NCBI RefSeq assembly: GCF_009755815.1
Contig: NZ_WRPK01000005.1
Span: 248,001 to 312,000 of the forward strand
DNA length: 64,000 bases
Direction: 5' to 3'
From: Flavisphingomonas formosensis
Lineage (GTDB): Bacteria > Pseudomonadota > Alphaproteobacteria > Sphingomonadales > Sphingomonadaceae
Part shown: positions 51,208 to 59,634 of the stretch, one piece after another
Layout of the letters: each line of letters starts with the position of its first letter
Position numbering within the stretch: the stretch's first letter is position 1
Made by a program: the position numbers and the translations under genes
The notes under the pieces: generated by a model
Told to the model about the DNA's origin: nothing
Databases searched by the model: none
Seen by the model: only the letters and a program-made list of their open reading frames with translations

Positions 51208-52713
51208 ATGAGTGACATGATCGATCAGAAGAGCCGTCTCGGCGCGGCCGCCCGCGGCTTCGTCGCGAAGCCGGGCCGGATGCTGATCGACGGCCAGTGG
51301 GTCGAGTCGGTATCGGGCGAGTCGATCACCGTCTTCGATCCGGCGACCGGCCTCGAGATCAAGCGGGTGCCGGCCGGCACCGCCGCCGATATCGACAGGG
51401 CGGTGTCCGCTGCGCGCCGCGCCTTCGAGGGATCGTGGAGCGCGCTCCGTCCCGTCGAGCGCGAGCGGCTGCTGCTCAAGCTGGCCGATCTCGTCGAGGC
51501 GAATGCAGAGGAGCTGGCAGAGCTCGAGACGCTCGACAACGGCAAGATCTTGATGATGGCCCGCTACGGCGATCTGCGCCTTGCGATCGATTCGCTGCGC
51601 TACATGGCGGGCTGGGCGACCAAGATAGAGGGCACCACGATCAGCCCGTCCTTCGCCTATGTGCCGGACGCGCGCTTCGCCTCGCAGACGCTGCGCGAGC
51701 CGGTCGGCGTCGTCGGTCAGATCATTCCGTGGAATTTTCCGCTGGTGATGGCGGTCTGGAAGATCGCGCCGGCGCTGGCGGCGGGCTGCACGGTGGTGCT
51801 GAAGCCGGCCGAGGATACGCCGCTCACCGCGTTGCGCCTCGGCGAGCTGATCTGCGAGGCGGGCTTCCCCGACGGCGCCGTCAACATCGTCACCGGCGAT
51901 GCAGGGCCAGGGGCTGCGTTGGTCGATCATCCGGGCGTCGACAAGATTGCCTTCACCGGCTCCACGGAAGTCGGCCAGATCATTCAGCGCCGCGCGGCGG
52001 ACACGATGAAGCGTCTCTCGCTCGAGCTCGGCGGCAAATCGCCCGTGGTGATCCTCAAGGATGCGGATGTCGGCCAGGCGGTCCAGGGTGCGGCCCAGGC
52101 GATCTTCTTCAACCACGGCCAGGTCTGCACCGCCGGTTCTCGCCTGTTCGTCGAGCGGCCGCTCTACGATGCGGTGATCGAGGGGCTTGCCGAAGTCGCC
52201 AATGGCTTCGTCGTCGGTTCGGGCTTCGATCAGGCGAGCCAGATGGGTCCGCTGATCTCCTCGAGGCAGCGCGACCGCGTGCAATCCTATCTCGAATCCG
52301 GCCAGCGCGAGGGCGGCCGGCTGGTCGCGGGCGGCACGGCTATCGACGGGCCCGGCTATTTCTTCCGCCCGGCCGTCTTCGCCGACGCGCGGCCCGACAT
52401 GACCATCTACCGTGAGGAGATCTTCGGTCCGGTGCTCGCCGCGACGCCGTTCGACGATCTGGACAGCGCCGTCGCCATGGCGAACGACAGCAGCTATGGG
52501 CTCGGCGCGAGCGTCTGGACCAGGGATCTCCTGCTCGCCAACCGCGTCGTGCGCGCACTGAAGGCTGGCAGCGTGTGGATCAACTGTCACAATCTGCTCG
52601 ATCCGGCGGTGCCCTTCGGCGGATACAAGATGTCCGGCTACGGCAAGGAGCTCGGCCATTCGGCAATCGATCTCTATACCGAGAGCAAGGCCGTCACCAT
52701 GGCGCTGGGCTGA
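51208..52713 (+). CDS. Aldehyde dehydrogenase
   Basis: A 501-residue NAD(P)-dependent aldehyde dehydrogenase. The catalytic cysteine is Cys307 (HGQVCTAGSR) and the general base Glu273 (LELGGKSP). Further motifs are PWNFPLVMAVWKIAPALAAGCTVVLKPAEDTP, FTGSTEVGQ and EEIFGPVL. It oxidises an aldehyde to a carboxylate in the cytosol. ACAGGAG lies five bases before ATG 51208. It follows a divergent AraC gene and is five bases before an amidase. It resembles betaine/phenylacetaldehyde-type enzymes; the true aldehyde may come from the PQQ or GMC dehydrogenases nearby. Confidence 0.93.
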   Translation: MSDMIDQKSRLGAAARGFVAKPGRMLIDGQWVESVSGESITVFDPATGLEIKRVPAGTAADIDRAVSAARRAFEGSWSALRPVERERLLLKLADLVEANAEELAELETLDNGKILMMARYGDLRLAIDSLRYMAGWATKIEGTTISPSFAYVPDARFASQTLREPVGVVGQIIPWNFPLVMAVWKIAPALAAGCTVVLKPAEDTPLTALRLGELICEAGFPDGAVNIVTGDAGPGAALVDHPGVDKIAFTGSTEVGQIIQRRAADTMKRLSLELGGKSPVVILKDADVGQAVQGAAQAIFFNHGQVCTAGSRLFVERPLYDAVIEGLAEVANGFVVGSGFDQASQMGPLISSRQRDRVQSYLESGQREGGRLVAGGTAIDGPGYFFRPAVFADARPDMTIYREEIFGPVLAATPFDDLDSAVAMANDSSYGLGASVWTRDLLLANRVVRALKAGSVWINCHNLLDPAVPFGGYKMSGYGKELGHSAIDLYTESKAVTMALG

Positions 52714-52717
52714 TCCC

Positions 52718-53998
52718 GTGGCGCGCGGGTCCGATCCGATGCAGGCACTGACCCGGGCCCGCGCGCTCAACGCGATCGCATTCGCCGCGGAGCATGCGGT
52801 TGATCCGGAGGGCGAGGGGCCGCTCGTCCTGGTCAAGGACAATATCGCGGTCCGCGGCATGCCCTGGACGGCGGGCAGCCCCCTCTTCGTTGATGTCGTC
52901 GCGCCGCGCGATGCCGCCGCGGTGACGCTGATCGCGGCGGCCGGCGGTCGTCCGGCCATCCGCACGACCCTGCACGAACTCGCCTTCGGCGTTACCGGCG
53001 CGAATGGCTGGACCGGCCCGATCCTCAATCCCTTCTCCGCCGACCATATGGCCGGCGGGTCGAGCGGTGGCTCGGCCGCAGCGCTCGCGGTCGGCCTCGG
53101 CGATGTCTCGCTCGTCACCGATACGGGCGGCTCGGCGCGCATTCCCGCTGCCCATTGCGGCATCCTCGGCTTTCGCCCCAGCACCGGCCGTTACCCGGCG
53201 GACGGATTGATCGGTCTGTCTCCAAGCCGGGACACGATCGGCCTCATGGCCCGCGATCTCGATGCGATCCGCTGGGCGGATGCCGTGCTGACGCCAGGGC
53301 AGGGCGGTCCGGCCCTCCCGAACGCGAGGCGTATCGGCGTCGTCGCGCAGGACATGCTCGGCCCGATCGCCCCTGACGTCGCGACTGCCTATCTCCGCCT
53401 GTGCGATCTGCTGCGCGATGCGGGCTGGGAACTGCGGACCGTCGATCTTTCGGCTATCTTCGCATGCGACGAGGCCTGCGGCTTTGCCATTGCGATGCAC
53501 GAGACACATCAGTCGCTGCTCTCGGCGGTTCCGGCGCTGACCGGCCACGCCTATGGCGACCGGCTCGATGCCGTTGCCACGCCCGACGTCGCGCACATGC
53601 TGGCGCTCGCTGCGCAGCCGCTCGGCGACGGCGTCTATGCCGAAGCGATCGGCCGTGGCTGGCCGGCGCTGCGCGCCGCTTATGCGGGAGTGTTCGGAAG
53701 CGGCGTCGATTTCCTCCTGACGCCGACCTCCCCGATGACGGCGCCGCCTGTCGGTACGGACGCGACGATGGAGTTCGGCGGCGAGACACTGGCCGTCTTC
53801 CCGGCCTATACACGCTTCACCCGTCCGGACAGCATGGCCGGCCTGCCTTCGATCAGCATGCCCTTTGGCGCCGACGGTACGGGCCTGCCGATCGGCATGA
53901 TGCTTGCCGCGCCGCGTTTTGCCGATCGCGCACTCCTCGATGCAGCCGGCGCGTTGCTTGCCATTGAGGGTTTTCCTGCTGCGCCTGCCGCGCTTTGA
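52718..53998 (+). CDS. Amidase-signature hydrolase
   Basis: A 426-residue amidase-signature enzyme with the complete triad Lys40 (LVLVKDNIAV), Ser115 (MAGGSSGGSA) and Ser139 (DTGGSARIPAA). It starts with GTG four bases after the aldehyde dehydrogenase stop; an ATG at 52739 is the alternative, and neither has a strong ribosome site. It is clearly different from the other amidase in the window (25823-26953): the region after the serine nucleophile is longer and carries an AIAMHETHQSLLSAVPALTGHAYGDRL segment. Pairing with an aldehyde dehydrogenase suggests an N-acyl amine or amide substrate. Confidence 0.87.
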   Translation: MARGSDPMQALTRARALNAIAFAAEHAVDPEGEGPLVLVKDNIAVRGMPWTAGSPLFVDVVAPRDAAAVTLIAAAGGRPAIRTTLHELAFGVTGANGWTGPILNPFSADHMAGGSSGGSAAALAVGLGDVSLVTDTGGSARIPAAHCGILGFRPSTGRYPADGLIGLSPSRDTIGLMARDLDAIRWADAVLTPGQGGPALPNARRIGVVAQDMLGPIAPDVATAYLRLCDLLRDAGWELRTVDLSAIFACDEACGFAIAMHETHQSLLSAVPALTGHAYGDRLDAVATPDVAHMLALAAQPLGDGVYAEAIGRGWPALRAAYAGVFGSGVDFLLTPTSPMTAPPVGTDATMEFGGETLAVFPAYTRFTRPDSMAGLPSISMPFGADGTGLPIGMMLAAPRFADRALLDAAGALLAIEGFPAAPAAL

Positions 53999-54133
53999 TG
54001 CTCACCGCGCACAATGACTGCCGATACTGAATAGCGGCGAAACGACTTAGACGGAATGATGTCTCCAATCGAAGCCGCGGCGCCAGATCCGAGGCCGATC
54101 CGCAGGGAACATCTTAAAGCGGGAGACTGACAT

Positions 54134-56437
54134 ATGGTCGTGAACGTCGTGCGCCGTCGCGCGCAGGGAACCCTACGCCTTTTCCTCGTCACCAGCGCCC
54201 TTTCGGCCGTCGGCGTTCCCGCCATGGCGCAAGAGCAGGCAGCGCCGGATGCCGGCGCCTCGTCTCAGGGGCTGGAGGCGATCGTCGTCACCGCGCGCAA
54301 GCAGCGCGAGAATATGCAGACCACGCCGATCTCGATCACCGCGTTCAGCTCGGAGCGCCTGGAAGCGCAAGGCATTACCCAGATCAGCCGTATCCAGGAT
54401 TTCACGCCCAATCTCACCTTCGCCAATGTCCCATCGAACAGCGGCATCGCGTCGAATGCGGCTGTGTATATTCGCGGTATCGGCCAGAACGACTTCGCGC
54501 CCACAGTCGAACCCGGCGTCGGTATCTATATCGATGGCGTCTATCTCGGTCGCACGGCCGGCGGTGTCTTCGATCTGATCGACGTCGATTCCGTCGAAGT
54601 GCTGCGCGGCCCGCAGGGCACGCTGTTCGGCCGCAACACGATCGGCGGCGCGATCAACATCACCACCGTGCAGCCCAGTAACAGCTTCCATGCCAAGGGC
54701 GATATCAAATATGGCACGGACAACCGCATCAACGTGCGGGCCATGGTAACCGGGCCGATCACCGACAGCCTTTCGGCCAAGATCAGCGGCGGCATCTTCT
54801 CGCAGGACGGTTATGTCAACGCGCCCTACCTGCACAAGAAACTGGGCAATCAGGATACCAAGATGATCCGCGGCGCGTTGAAGTTCGCGCCCGTCGGCAG
54901 CGGATTCAGCGCCACGCTTGCAGGCGATTATACCCGCGACAAGAGCAACGGCGCCCCGGTGACCATCTCCGGTATCGATCCGACCGCGACGGGCAGCTTC
55001 GTGACGCTCAACAACTATATCGCCACGGGATTCGGCAATCCTGCCGATTGCCTTACCGCGGCGATGGCGTCCAACACCGCCTGCTACAATCAGCGCCTGT
55101 TCAGCAAGGATACCAACTATTCGACAGGCACGACCTTCTCCGACCTCGAGCTGTGGTCGGCCTCGCTTACCCTGTCCTATGATCTGACCGACAAAATCCA
55201 GTTGAAGTCGATCAGCGCGCTTCGCCGGATCAACGGATCCTTCGCCCAGGATCGCGACGGATCGAACCTGACGATAAACCATGTCTACGACATATTCACA
55301 CAGAAGCAGTTCAGCCAGGAGCTGCAGGTGGTCGGTAAGGCATTCGACGATCGTCTGAACTGGGTTGCCGGCCTCTATTATTTCCAGGAGAAAGGCGAGG
55401 ATATCAATCCGCTTCATTTCCTCGTCGTGGAAGCCCAGTCGGGCGGATATTATGATTATAAGGATTGGGCGGCGTTCGCCCAGCTCGGCTACAAGATCAC
55501 GGACAAGCTGACGCTCACCGGAGGTCTGCGCTACACCCAGGACCGCAAGAGCTATCTGCCCGATCAATATGTCGTCTCGACGCTCGCGCCTTTCCTCGTC
55601 ATACCTCCGGGCACGCGCATCGTGCCCTACGAAACGGTGAAGGCGAACGTCAACAAGCTGACGCCGATGGTGAATCTCTCCTACCAGGCCGATCGCGACC
55701 TGATGCTCTACGCAACCTATTCCCAAGGCTTCAAAGGCGGCGGCTACACACAGCGCATCTTCCCGCCGGAGCCCAGCCTGCCGAGCTTCAAGCCGGAAAC
55801 GGTGGATTCCTACGAGGCCGGTTTCAAATTCCAGGGATTCAACAATCGCCTGCGCTTCAACGCAGCAGCCTATTATACTGACTATAAGGACATGCAGCTG
55901 CTGGTTGCGGATGCGTCGCGGGTCGGACCGTTCATCACCAACGCCGGCAAGGCGCGCATCCAGGGCTTTGAACTGGAGACCAACATCGCCCCCGGAGAGG
56001 GTTGGAGGATCAACGGTTCGCTCGGTCTCACCGACGCCAAGTTCAAGAAGCTTGTCGCAGGTGTCCAGGGCCTGACGCTCGATTCCAAGTTCGTGCTGGT
56101 CTCGAAATGGACGGCCAGCGCATCGGTCGAGAAGGATATCGAACTCGGTGATCTCGGATCGGTCACGCCACACGGGGACTGGACGTATCGGTCCGGTTTC
56201 TTTACGAACGCGAACGGCATCAATACGCCCGAACTTTACCAGCCCGGCTACAGCCTGTTCAACGCGAACGTCCGCTGGCAGGATTCGCGCAAGATCTATT
56301 CGCTCAGTGTCGGCGTCGATAATATCGGCAACAAGAAATATCGCATCTTCGGCGATTATCAGCCCTCGTTCGGCTTCTACATGCAGGCCTATGACCGCGG
56401 CCGGCAATATTATGTGAAAGCGGGCTTCTCCTTCTGA
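54134..56437 (+). CDS. TonB-dependent outer membrane receptor
   Basis: A 767-residue receptor. A signal peptide ends near residue 33 (GVPAMAQ), followed by the TonB-box-like LEAIVVTARKQRENMQTTPISI, the plug with VEVLRGPQGTLFGRNTIGGAINITT, and a barrel ending YVKAGFSF. GGGAG lies about nine bases before ATG 54134. It lies 135 bases after the amidase and 13 bases before the small subunit of a GMC dehydrogenase, so it likely imports that enzyme's substrate. It is similar in layout to the receptors at 37573 and 5330. Confidence 0.93.
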   Translation: MVVNVVRRRAQGTLRLFLVTSALSAVGVPAMAQEQAAPDAGASSQGLEAIVVTARKQRENMQTTPISITAFSSERLEAQGITQISRIQDFTPNLTFANVPSNSGIASNAAVYIRGIGQNDFAPTVEPGVGIYIDGVYLGRTAGGVFDLIDVDSVEVLRGPQGTLFGRNTIGGAINITTVQPSNSFHAKGDIKYGTDNRINVRAMVTGPITDSLSAKISGGIFSQDGYVNAPYLHKKLGNQDTKMIRGALKFAPVGSGFSATLAGDYTRDKSNGAPVTISGIDPTATGSFVTLNNYIATGFGNPADCLTAAMASNTACYNQRLFSKDTNYSTGTTFSDLELWSASLTLSYDLTDKIQLKSISALRRINGSFAQDRDGSNLTINHVYDIFTQKQFSQELQVVGKAFDDRLNWVAGLYYFQEKGEDINPLHFLVVEAQSGGYYDYKDWAAFAQLGYKITDKLTLTGGLRYTQDRKSYLPDQYVVSTLAPFLVIPPGTRIVPYETVKANVNKLTPMVNLSYQADRDLMLYATYSQGFKGGGYTQRIFPPEPSLPSFKPETVDSYEAGFKFQGFNNRLRFNAAAYYTDYKDMQLLVADASRVGPFITNAGKARIQGFELETNIAPGEGWRINGSLGLTDAKFKKLVAGVQGLTLDSKFVLVSKWTASASVEKDIELGDLGSVTPHGDWTYRSGFFTNANGINTPELYQPGYSLFNANVRWQDSRKIYSLSVGVDNIGNKKYRIFGDYQPSFGFYMQAYDRGRQYYVKAGFSF

Positions 56438-56450
56438 TCGGAGCGGGGCG

Positions 56451-56978
56451 ATGTTCGCTGACGATAAGGCGATGGCTTTCAAGGCAGCTGGAGTCAGCCG
56501 GCGTGCGGCAATCCAGCGGATCGGCTGCGTCGCCCTCTTCTCCGCATTGCCGGCTGCGCTGCACGCCAGCCCGGCAATATCCGACGGCAGGCAGCGGACT
56601 ACCGCGGCGCTGATCCGCACGGCCTTTCCGCACGACAGGCTCGATGACGCCTTCTACGCGGATATCGCCCGCCGCTATCTCGATGAACTCGCGCCCGCTG
56701 CGGTCGCACAGCACGATCGGGGCCTCGCGGAACTGGACGGATCGATGATCGGCCCTTTCGCTGCGCTGCCGCAGCCGATACAACGTTCGCTGGTCGAGCG
56801 GATCGACCAGCAACCCTTCTTCAAGGCGTTGCTCTGGCGCTGCGCCGAACTCATCTACCGCGACCGCAAGCTCTGGGCGATCGTCGGCTATGAAGGTTCG
56901 GCCTTTGCATATGGCGGTTATCGCGACCGTGGTTTCGACGACATCGACTGGCTGCCTTCCGGGACGAAGACCGCATGA
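56451..56978 (+). CDS. Gluconate 2-dehydrogenase subunit 3-like protein
   Basis: A 175-residue partner of the GMC flavoprotein that follows. The N-terminal stretch SRRAAIQRIGCVALFSALPAALHASPA is a Tat-like signal with a weak twin arginine, followed by the subunit 3 pattern TTAALIRTAFPHDRLDDAFYADIARRYLDELA and AELIYRDRKLWAIVGYEGSAFAYGGYRDRGFDD. Such small subunits carry the co-folded flavoprotein to the periplasm on one Tat signal. The stop shares four bases with the GMC start (ATGA), supporting a complex. No cytochrome c subunit is present next to it. Confidence 0.85.
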   Translation: MFADDKAMAFKAAGVSRRAAIQRIGCVALFSALPAALHASPAISDGRQRTTAALIRTAFPHDRLDDAFYADIARRYLDELAPAAVAQHDRGLAELDGSMIGPFAALPQPIQRSLVERIDQQPFFKALLWRCAELIYRDRKLWAIVGYEGSAFAYGGYRDRGFDDIDWLPSGTKTA

Positions 56979-58528
56979 CCACATTCGCGCTCGACGATGC
57001 TTCGGTGTTCCTCGTCATCGGATCGGGGGCGGCCGGCGGCACGCTTTCCAACGAGCTGGCGCAGAAGGGGCATAATGTCGTCTGCCTCGAAGCTGGCCCG
57101 CGCCTCGATTTCGGCGACATCGTCAATGACGAGGCCGAAATGTTCGGCAAGCTGACCTGGCTCGACCGGCGCATGGCGACCGGAAAGCCCGATCCCAATT
57201 TCCCGGTCTGGGGCTGCAAGACCGTCGGCGGTACGACGATGCACTGGACGGCCGCCTGTCCGCGTCTGCAGCCGCACGAGATGCGCGCCCGCACCACCTA
57301 TGGCGCCTTGCCGGATACCACTTTGGTCGATTGGCCGGTGACGCCGGAGGAGATCGCGCCCTGGTATGACAAGGCGGAGATCCGCATGGGCGTCAGCGGC
57401 AAGCACGGCATGCCATTCCTGCCGCCGGGCAACAATTTCAAGGTGCTCGAAGCGGGCGCGCGCAAATGCGGCTATAGCGATATCGATACCCATAATATGG
57501 CGATCAACTCGATCGACCATGACGATCGTCCGGCCTGCCGTCAGCTCGGCTTCTGCACCTCGGGCTGCGCGGTCGGCGCCAAATGGTCGACGCTCTATAC
57601 CGAGATTCCGAAGGCGGAGGCGACCGGCCGGTTCGAGCTGCGCCCCGAAGCCATGGCGACCGGCATCGGCCTGGATGCGCAGGGCAGGGTCGAAAGCGTC
57701 ACCTATCTCTCCAAGGCCAAGAGCTATACTCAGAAGGTCCGTGCAGTGGCGGTCGCCGGCAATGTCGTGGAGACGACGCGCCTGCTGCTCAACAATCGCA
57801 GCGAACGGTTTCCAAATGGCCTAGCCAACTCCAGCGGCCTCGTCGGGCGCAACTATATGCGCCATTTCACCATCCAGGTGATGGGCGTGATGCCCGGCAA
57901 GGTGCATTTCTACCGTCAGACCCATCTCGCCGGCGTGGTCCGCGACGAGCGGCATCACCGGCCCGAGCGCGGCTTTGCCGGCGGCTTTCTGATCAGCACG
58001 GTACCATTCACGCCGGAGATACTGGCCAAGAATATGCTGATCGGCGGCTGGGGACGCGATCTCACCTCGGTGCTCGACAAATATGACCAGCTTGCGGGCA
58101 TGTTGCTCACCGGGGAGGATCCGCCGCAGCTTTCGAACGGCATCACCCTCCATCCTACCGAACGCGACGGATATGGCCTGCCGGTGCCGGTGATCCATTA
58201 TGAGGATCATCCCAATACGATCGCGATGAAGACCTATGCGTGGAGCCGCGGCCGCAGGATCTATGAATCGCTCGGCGCCGAGCAGGTGATCGAGATGGGC
58301 GACTTCATTCCCGCCACCCACAATATGGGTACCGCGCGCATGGGCACCGATCCGAAGGCCAGCGTCTGTACGCCCTTCGGCCAGACCCACGACGTGCCCA
58401 ACCTGTTCGTGTCGGACGGGAGCCTCTTTCCCACCTCCGGCGGCTGCAATCCAACCTTGACCATCGTCGCGCTGGTCCTGCGCCAGGCCGAGCATATCGA
58501 CGGGCAGCTGCGGACAGGGGCGTTGTAG
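56975..58528 (+). CDS. GMC-family FAD-dependent oxidoreductase (membrane-bound sugar/gluconate dehydrogenase type)
   Basis: A 517-residue flavoprotein. The FAD motif is VIGSGAAGGTLSNELAQKGHNVVCLEAGP; VWGCKTVGGTTMHWTAACPRLQPHEM follows, and the C-terminal THNMGTARMGTDPKASVCTPFGQTHDVPNLFVSDGSLFPTSGGCNPTLTIVAL holds the catalytic His and Asn region. It has no signal peptide of its own and should travel with the Tat-tagged small subunit encoded upstream. The likely job is oxidation of an alcohol, polyol or sugar acid in the periplasm. A cysteine cluster ACRQLGFCTSGCAVGA in the middle resembles the [3Fe-4S] site of FAD-dependent sugar dehydrogenases. Confidence 0.9.
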   Translation: MTTFALDDASVFLVIGSGAAGGTLSNELAQKGHNVVCLEAGPRLDFGDIVNDEAEMFGKLTWLDRRMATGKPDPNFPVWGCKTVGGTTMHWTAACPRLQPHEMRARTTYGALPDTTLVDWPVTPEEIAPWYDKAEIRMGVSGKHGMPFLPPGNNFKVLEAGARKCGYSDIDTHNMAINSIDHDDRPACRQLGFCTSGCAVGAKWSTLYTEIPKAEATGRFELRPEAMATGIGLDAQGRVESVTYLSKAKSYTQKVRAVAVAGNVVETTRLLLNNRSERFPNGLANSSGLVGRNYMRHFTIQVMGVMPGKVHFYRQTHLAGVVRDERHHRPERGFAGGFLISTVPFTPEILAKNMLIGGWGRDLTSVLDKYDQLAGMLLTGEDPPQLSNGITLHPTERDGYGLPVPVIHYEDHPNTIAMKTYAWSRGRRIYESLGAEQVIEMGDFIPATHNMGTARMGTDPKASVCTPFGQTHDVPNLFVSDGSLFPTSGGCNPTLTIVALVLRQAEHIDGQLRTGAL

Positions 58529-58609
58529 ATCGATCGTCTTCCTGGATCGATGATCCGGAGAGAGAGGTCCTTCATCGCCTGTCACGCGGCGTGAGGATTT
58601 CAGGTCGAG

Positions 58610-58645
58610 CGTCATCCAAGCCCTGAGCGATGGGCTGGGATGACG
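58610..58645. terminator. Bidirectional terminator hairpin
   Basis: A 14-base inverted repeat with one mismatch (58610-58623 with 58632-58645, outer arms CGTCATCC and GGATGACG, inner arms AGCCC and GGGCT) lies between the converging GMC and hydratase genes. No T run follows on either strand. Confidence 0.5.
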
Positions 58646-58674
58646 ACCATGATTCGATCCAATCTCCTCCCGTT

Positions 58675-59490
58675 CTAAGCTCGCTCGGCCGCTGCCGGCA
58701 CCGTCACGCAGTGCAGCGTGCCGAACGGTCCGAAATCGGCGACGCATTCCTGTCCGATCGCCACCGGCAACACGCCCGTCACCGCCCCGGTCGAGACGAA
58801 CTGCCCCGCCTTCAGGGGAAAGCCGAGCCGCGCCGCCGTTTCCAGCGCGAAGGCGAAGGCGGTCATCGGGCCGCCCGGAATAGCCGATGCGTCCGCCTGC
58901 CGGATCAGCACGCCGTCGATACTGGCTGCGCAGCCGAGCCGCTCCAGTGCCATGTCTTGCCAGCCCGCTATCGCCGGTCCGACGATCAGCCCGGCATTGT
59001 TGCCGAACGCCGCGGTCGATACGAGTGGACCGAGATCGTTGACCGGCGCCAGCGGGCTGCCCGCCACTTCGATGCCGATATGCATCGCGCCGGCTACCGT
59101 AGCCGCTTCCTCGATGCTCCATGCTCCTTCTCGCGGCGGCGCATCCGTGGCGAGCTGGATGACGAACTCCGCCTCGAACGCGCCGAAGCCGCCCGCGAAG
59201 ACGGGGAAGGGTGTTTCGCCTTCGCTATGGACGATGGTCCGCGCGAAGATCGGCCCGATGAAGCGCCCGACGCCTTCCGCCTCCGCCCACGGGCTGCCGA
59301 CCCGGCCGACCTTCCAGCCCCCGATCGCGTCCCGCCATCCGCCGATCAGCGCCGTCTGCAGCGCATAGGCTTCGGCCAGCGTCGCCGGCGGTTCGCCCGG
59401 ATATGCGGCAAGACCCCGCGCCCGCGCCCGCGCCGTAAGGATTGCGTCCACGAAGCCGCCGTCGCGGGCCGATCCGCTGCCCTGTGCCAT
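58675..59490 (-). CDS. 2-keto-4-pentenoate hydratase-family enzyme (MhpD-like)
   Basis: A 271-residue fumarylacetoacetase-fold protein of the hydratase/decarboxylase group. Visible are YALQTALIGGWRDAIGGWKVG, the metal-binding FEAEFVIQLA with acidic residues, IEEAATVAGAMHIGIEVAGSPL, LGPLVSTAAFGNNAGLIVGP and the C-terminal PLKAGQFVSTGAVTGVLPVAIGQECVADFGPFG. Relatives add water to 2-oxopent-4-enoate in meta-cleavage pathways, but no extradiol dioxygenase or semialdehyde hydrolase is in the window. ATG 59490 has only a distant GGAG upstream. It stands alone on its strand, divergent from an AraC gene. Confidence 0.85.
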   Translation of the reverse strand: MAQGSGSARDGGFVDAILTARARARGLAAYPGEPPATLAEAYALQTALIGGWRDAIGGWKVGRVGSPWAEAEGVGRFIGPIFARTIVHSEGETPFPVFAGGFGAFEAEFVIQLATDAPPREGAWSIEEAATVAGAMHIGIEVAGSPLAPVNDLGPLVSTAAFGNNAGLIVGPAIAGWQDMALERLGCAASIDGVLIRQADASAIPGGPMTAFAFALETAARLGFPLKAGQFVSTGAVTGVLPVAIGQECVADFGPFGTLHCVTVPAAAERA

Positions 59491-59634
59491 GTCGAGTGCC
59501 GATGCTCCTGTCCTGATACTTGCATATTCATCTAATGACGATCGCTCTTCTCGCGCAACAGCGGCATGCGTCGAAAGGGCGGTCCGGCGGCATTGCCTGT
59601 GGTTGCGTGTCCGTGCGCTTGCCGTCAAACTGTC

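Noticed and set aside
52718-53998. Second amidase as the iac-cluster amidase
   Set aside because: It is 21 kb from the Rieske operon, in another AraC-flanked unit; the amidase at 25823 is the better candidate.
54173-56620. 815-codon minus-strand frame opposite the TonB receptor
   Set aside because: The translation has no recognisable domain and mirrors the receptor's codons; similar shadows lie opposite the receptors at 37573 and 60905.
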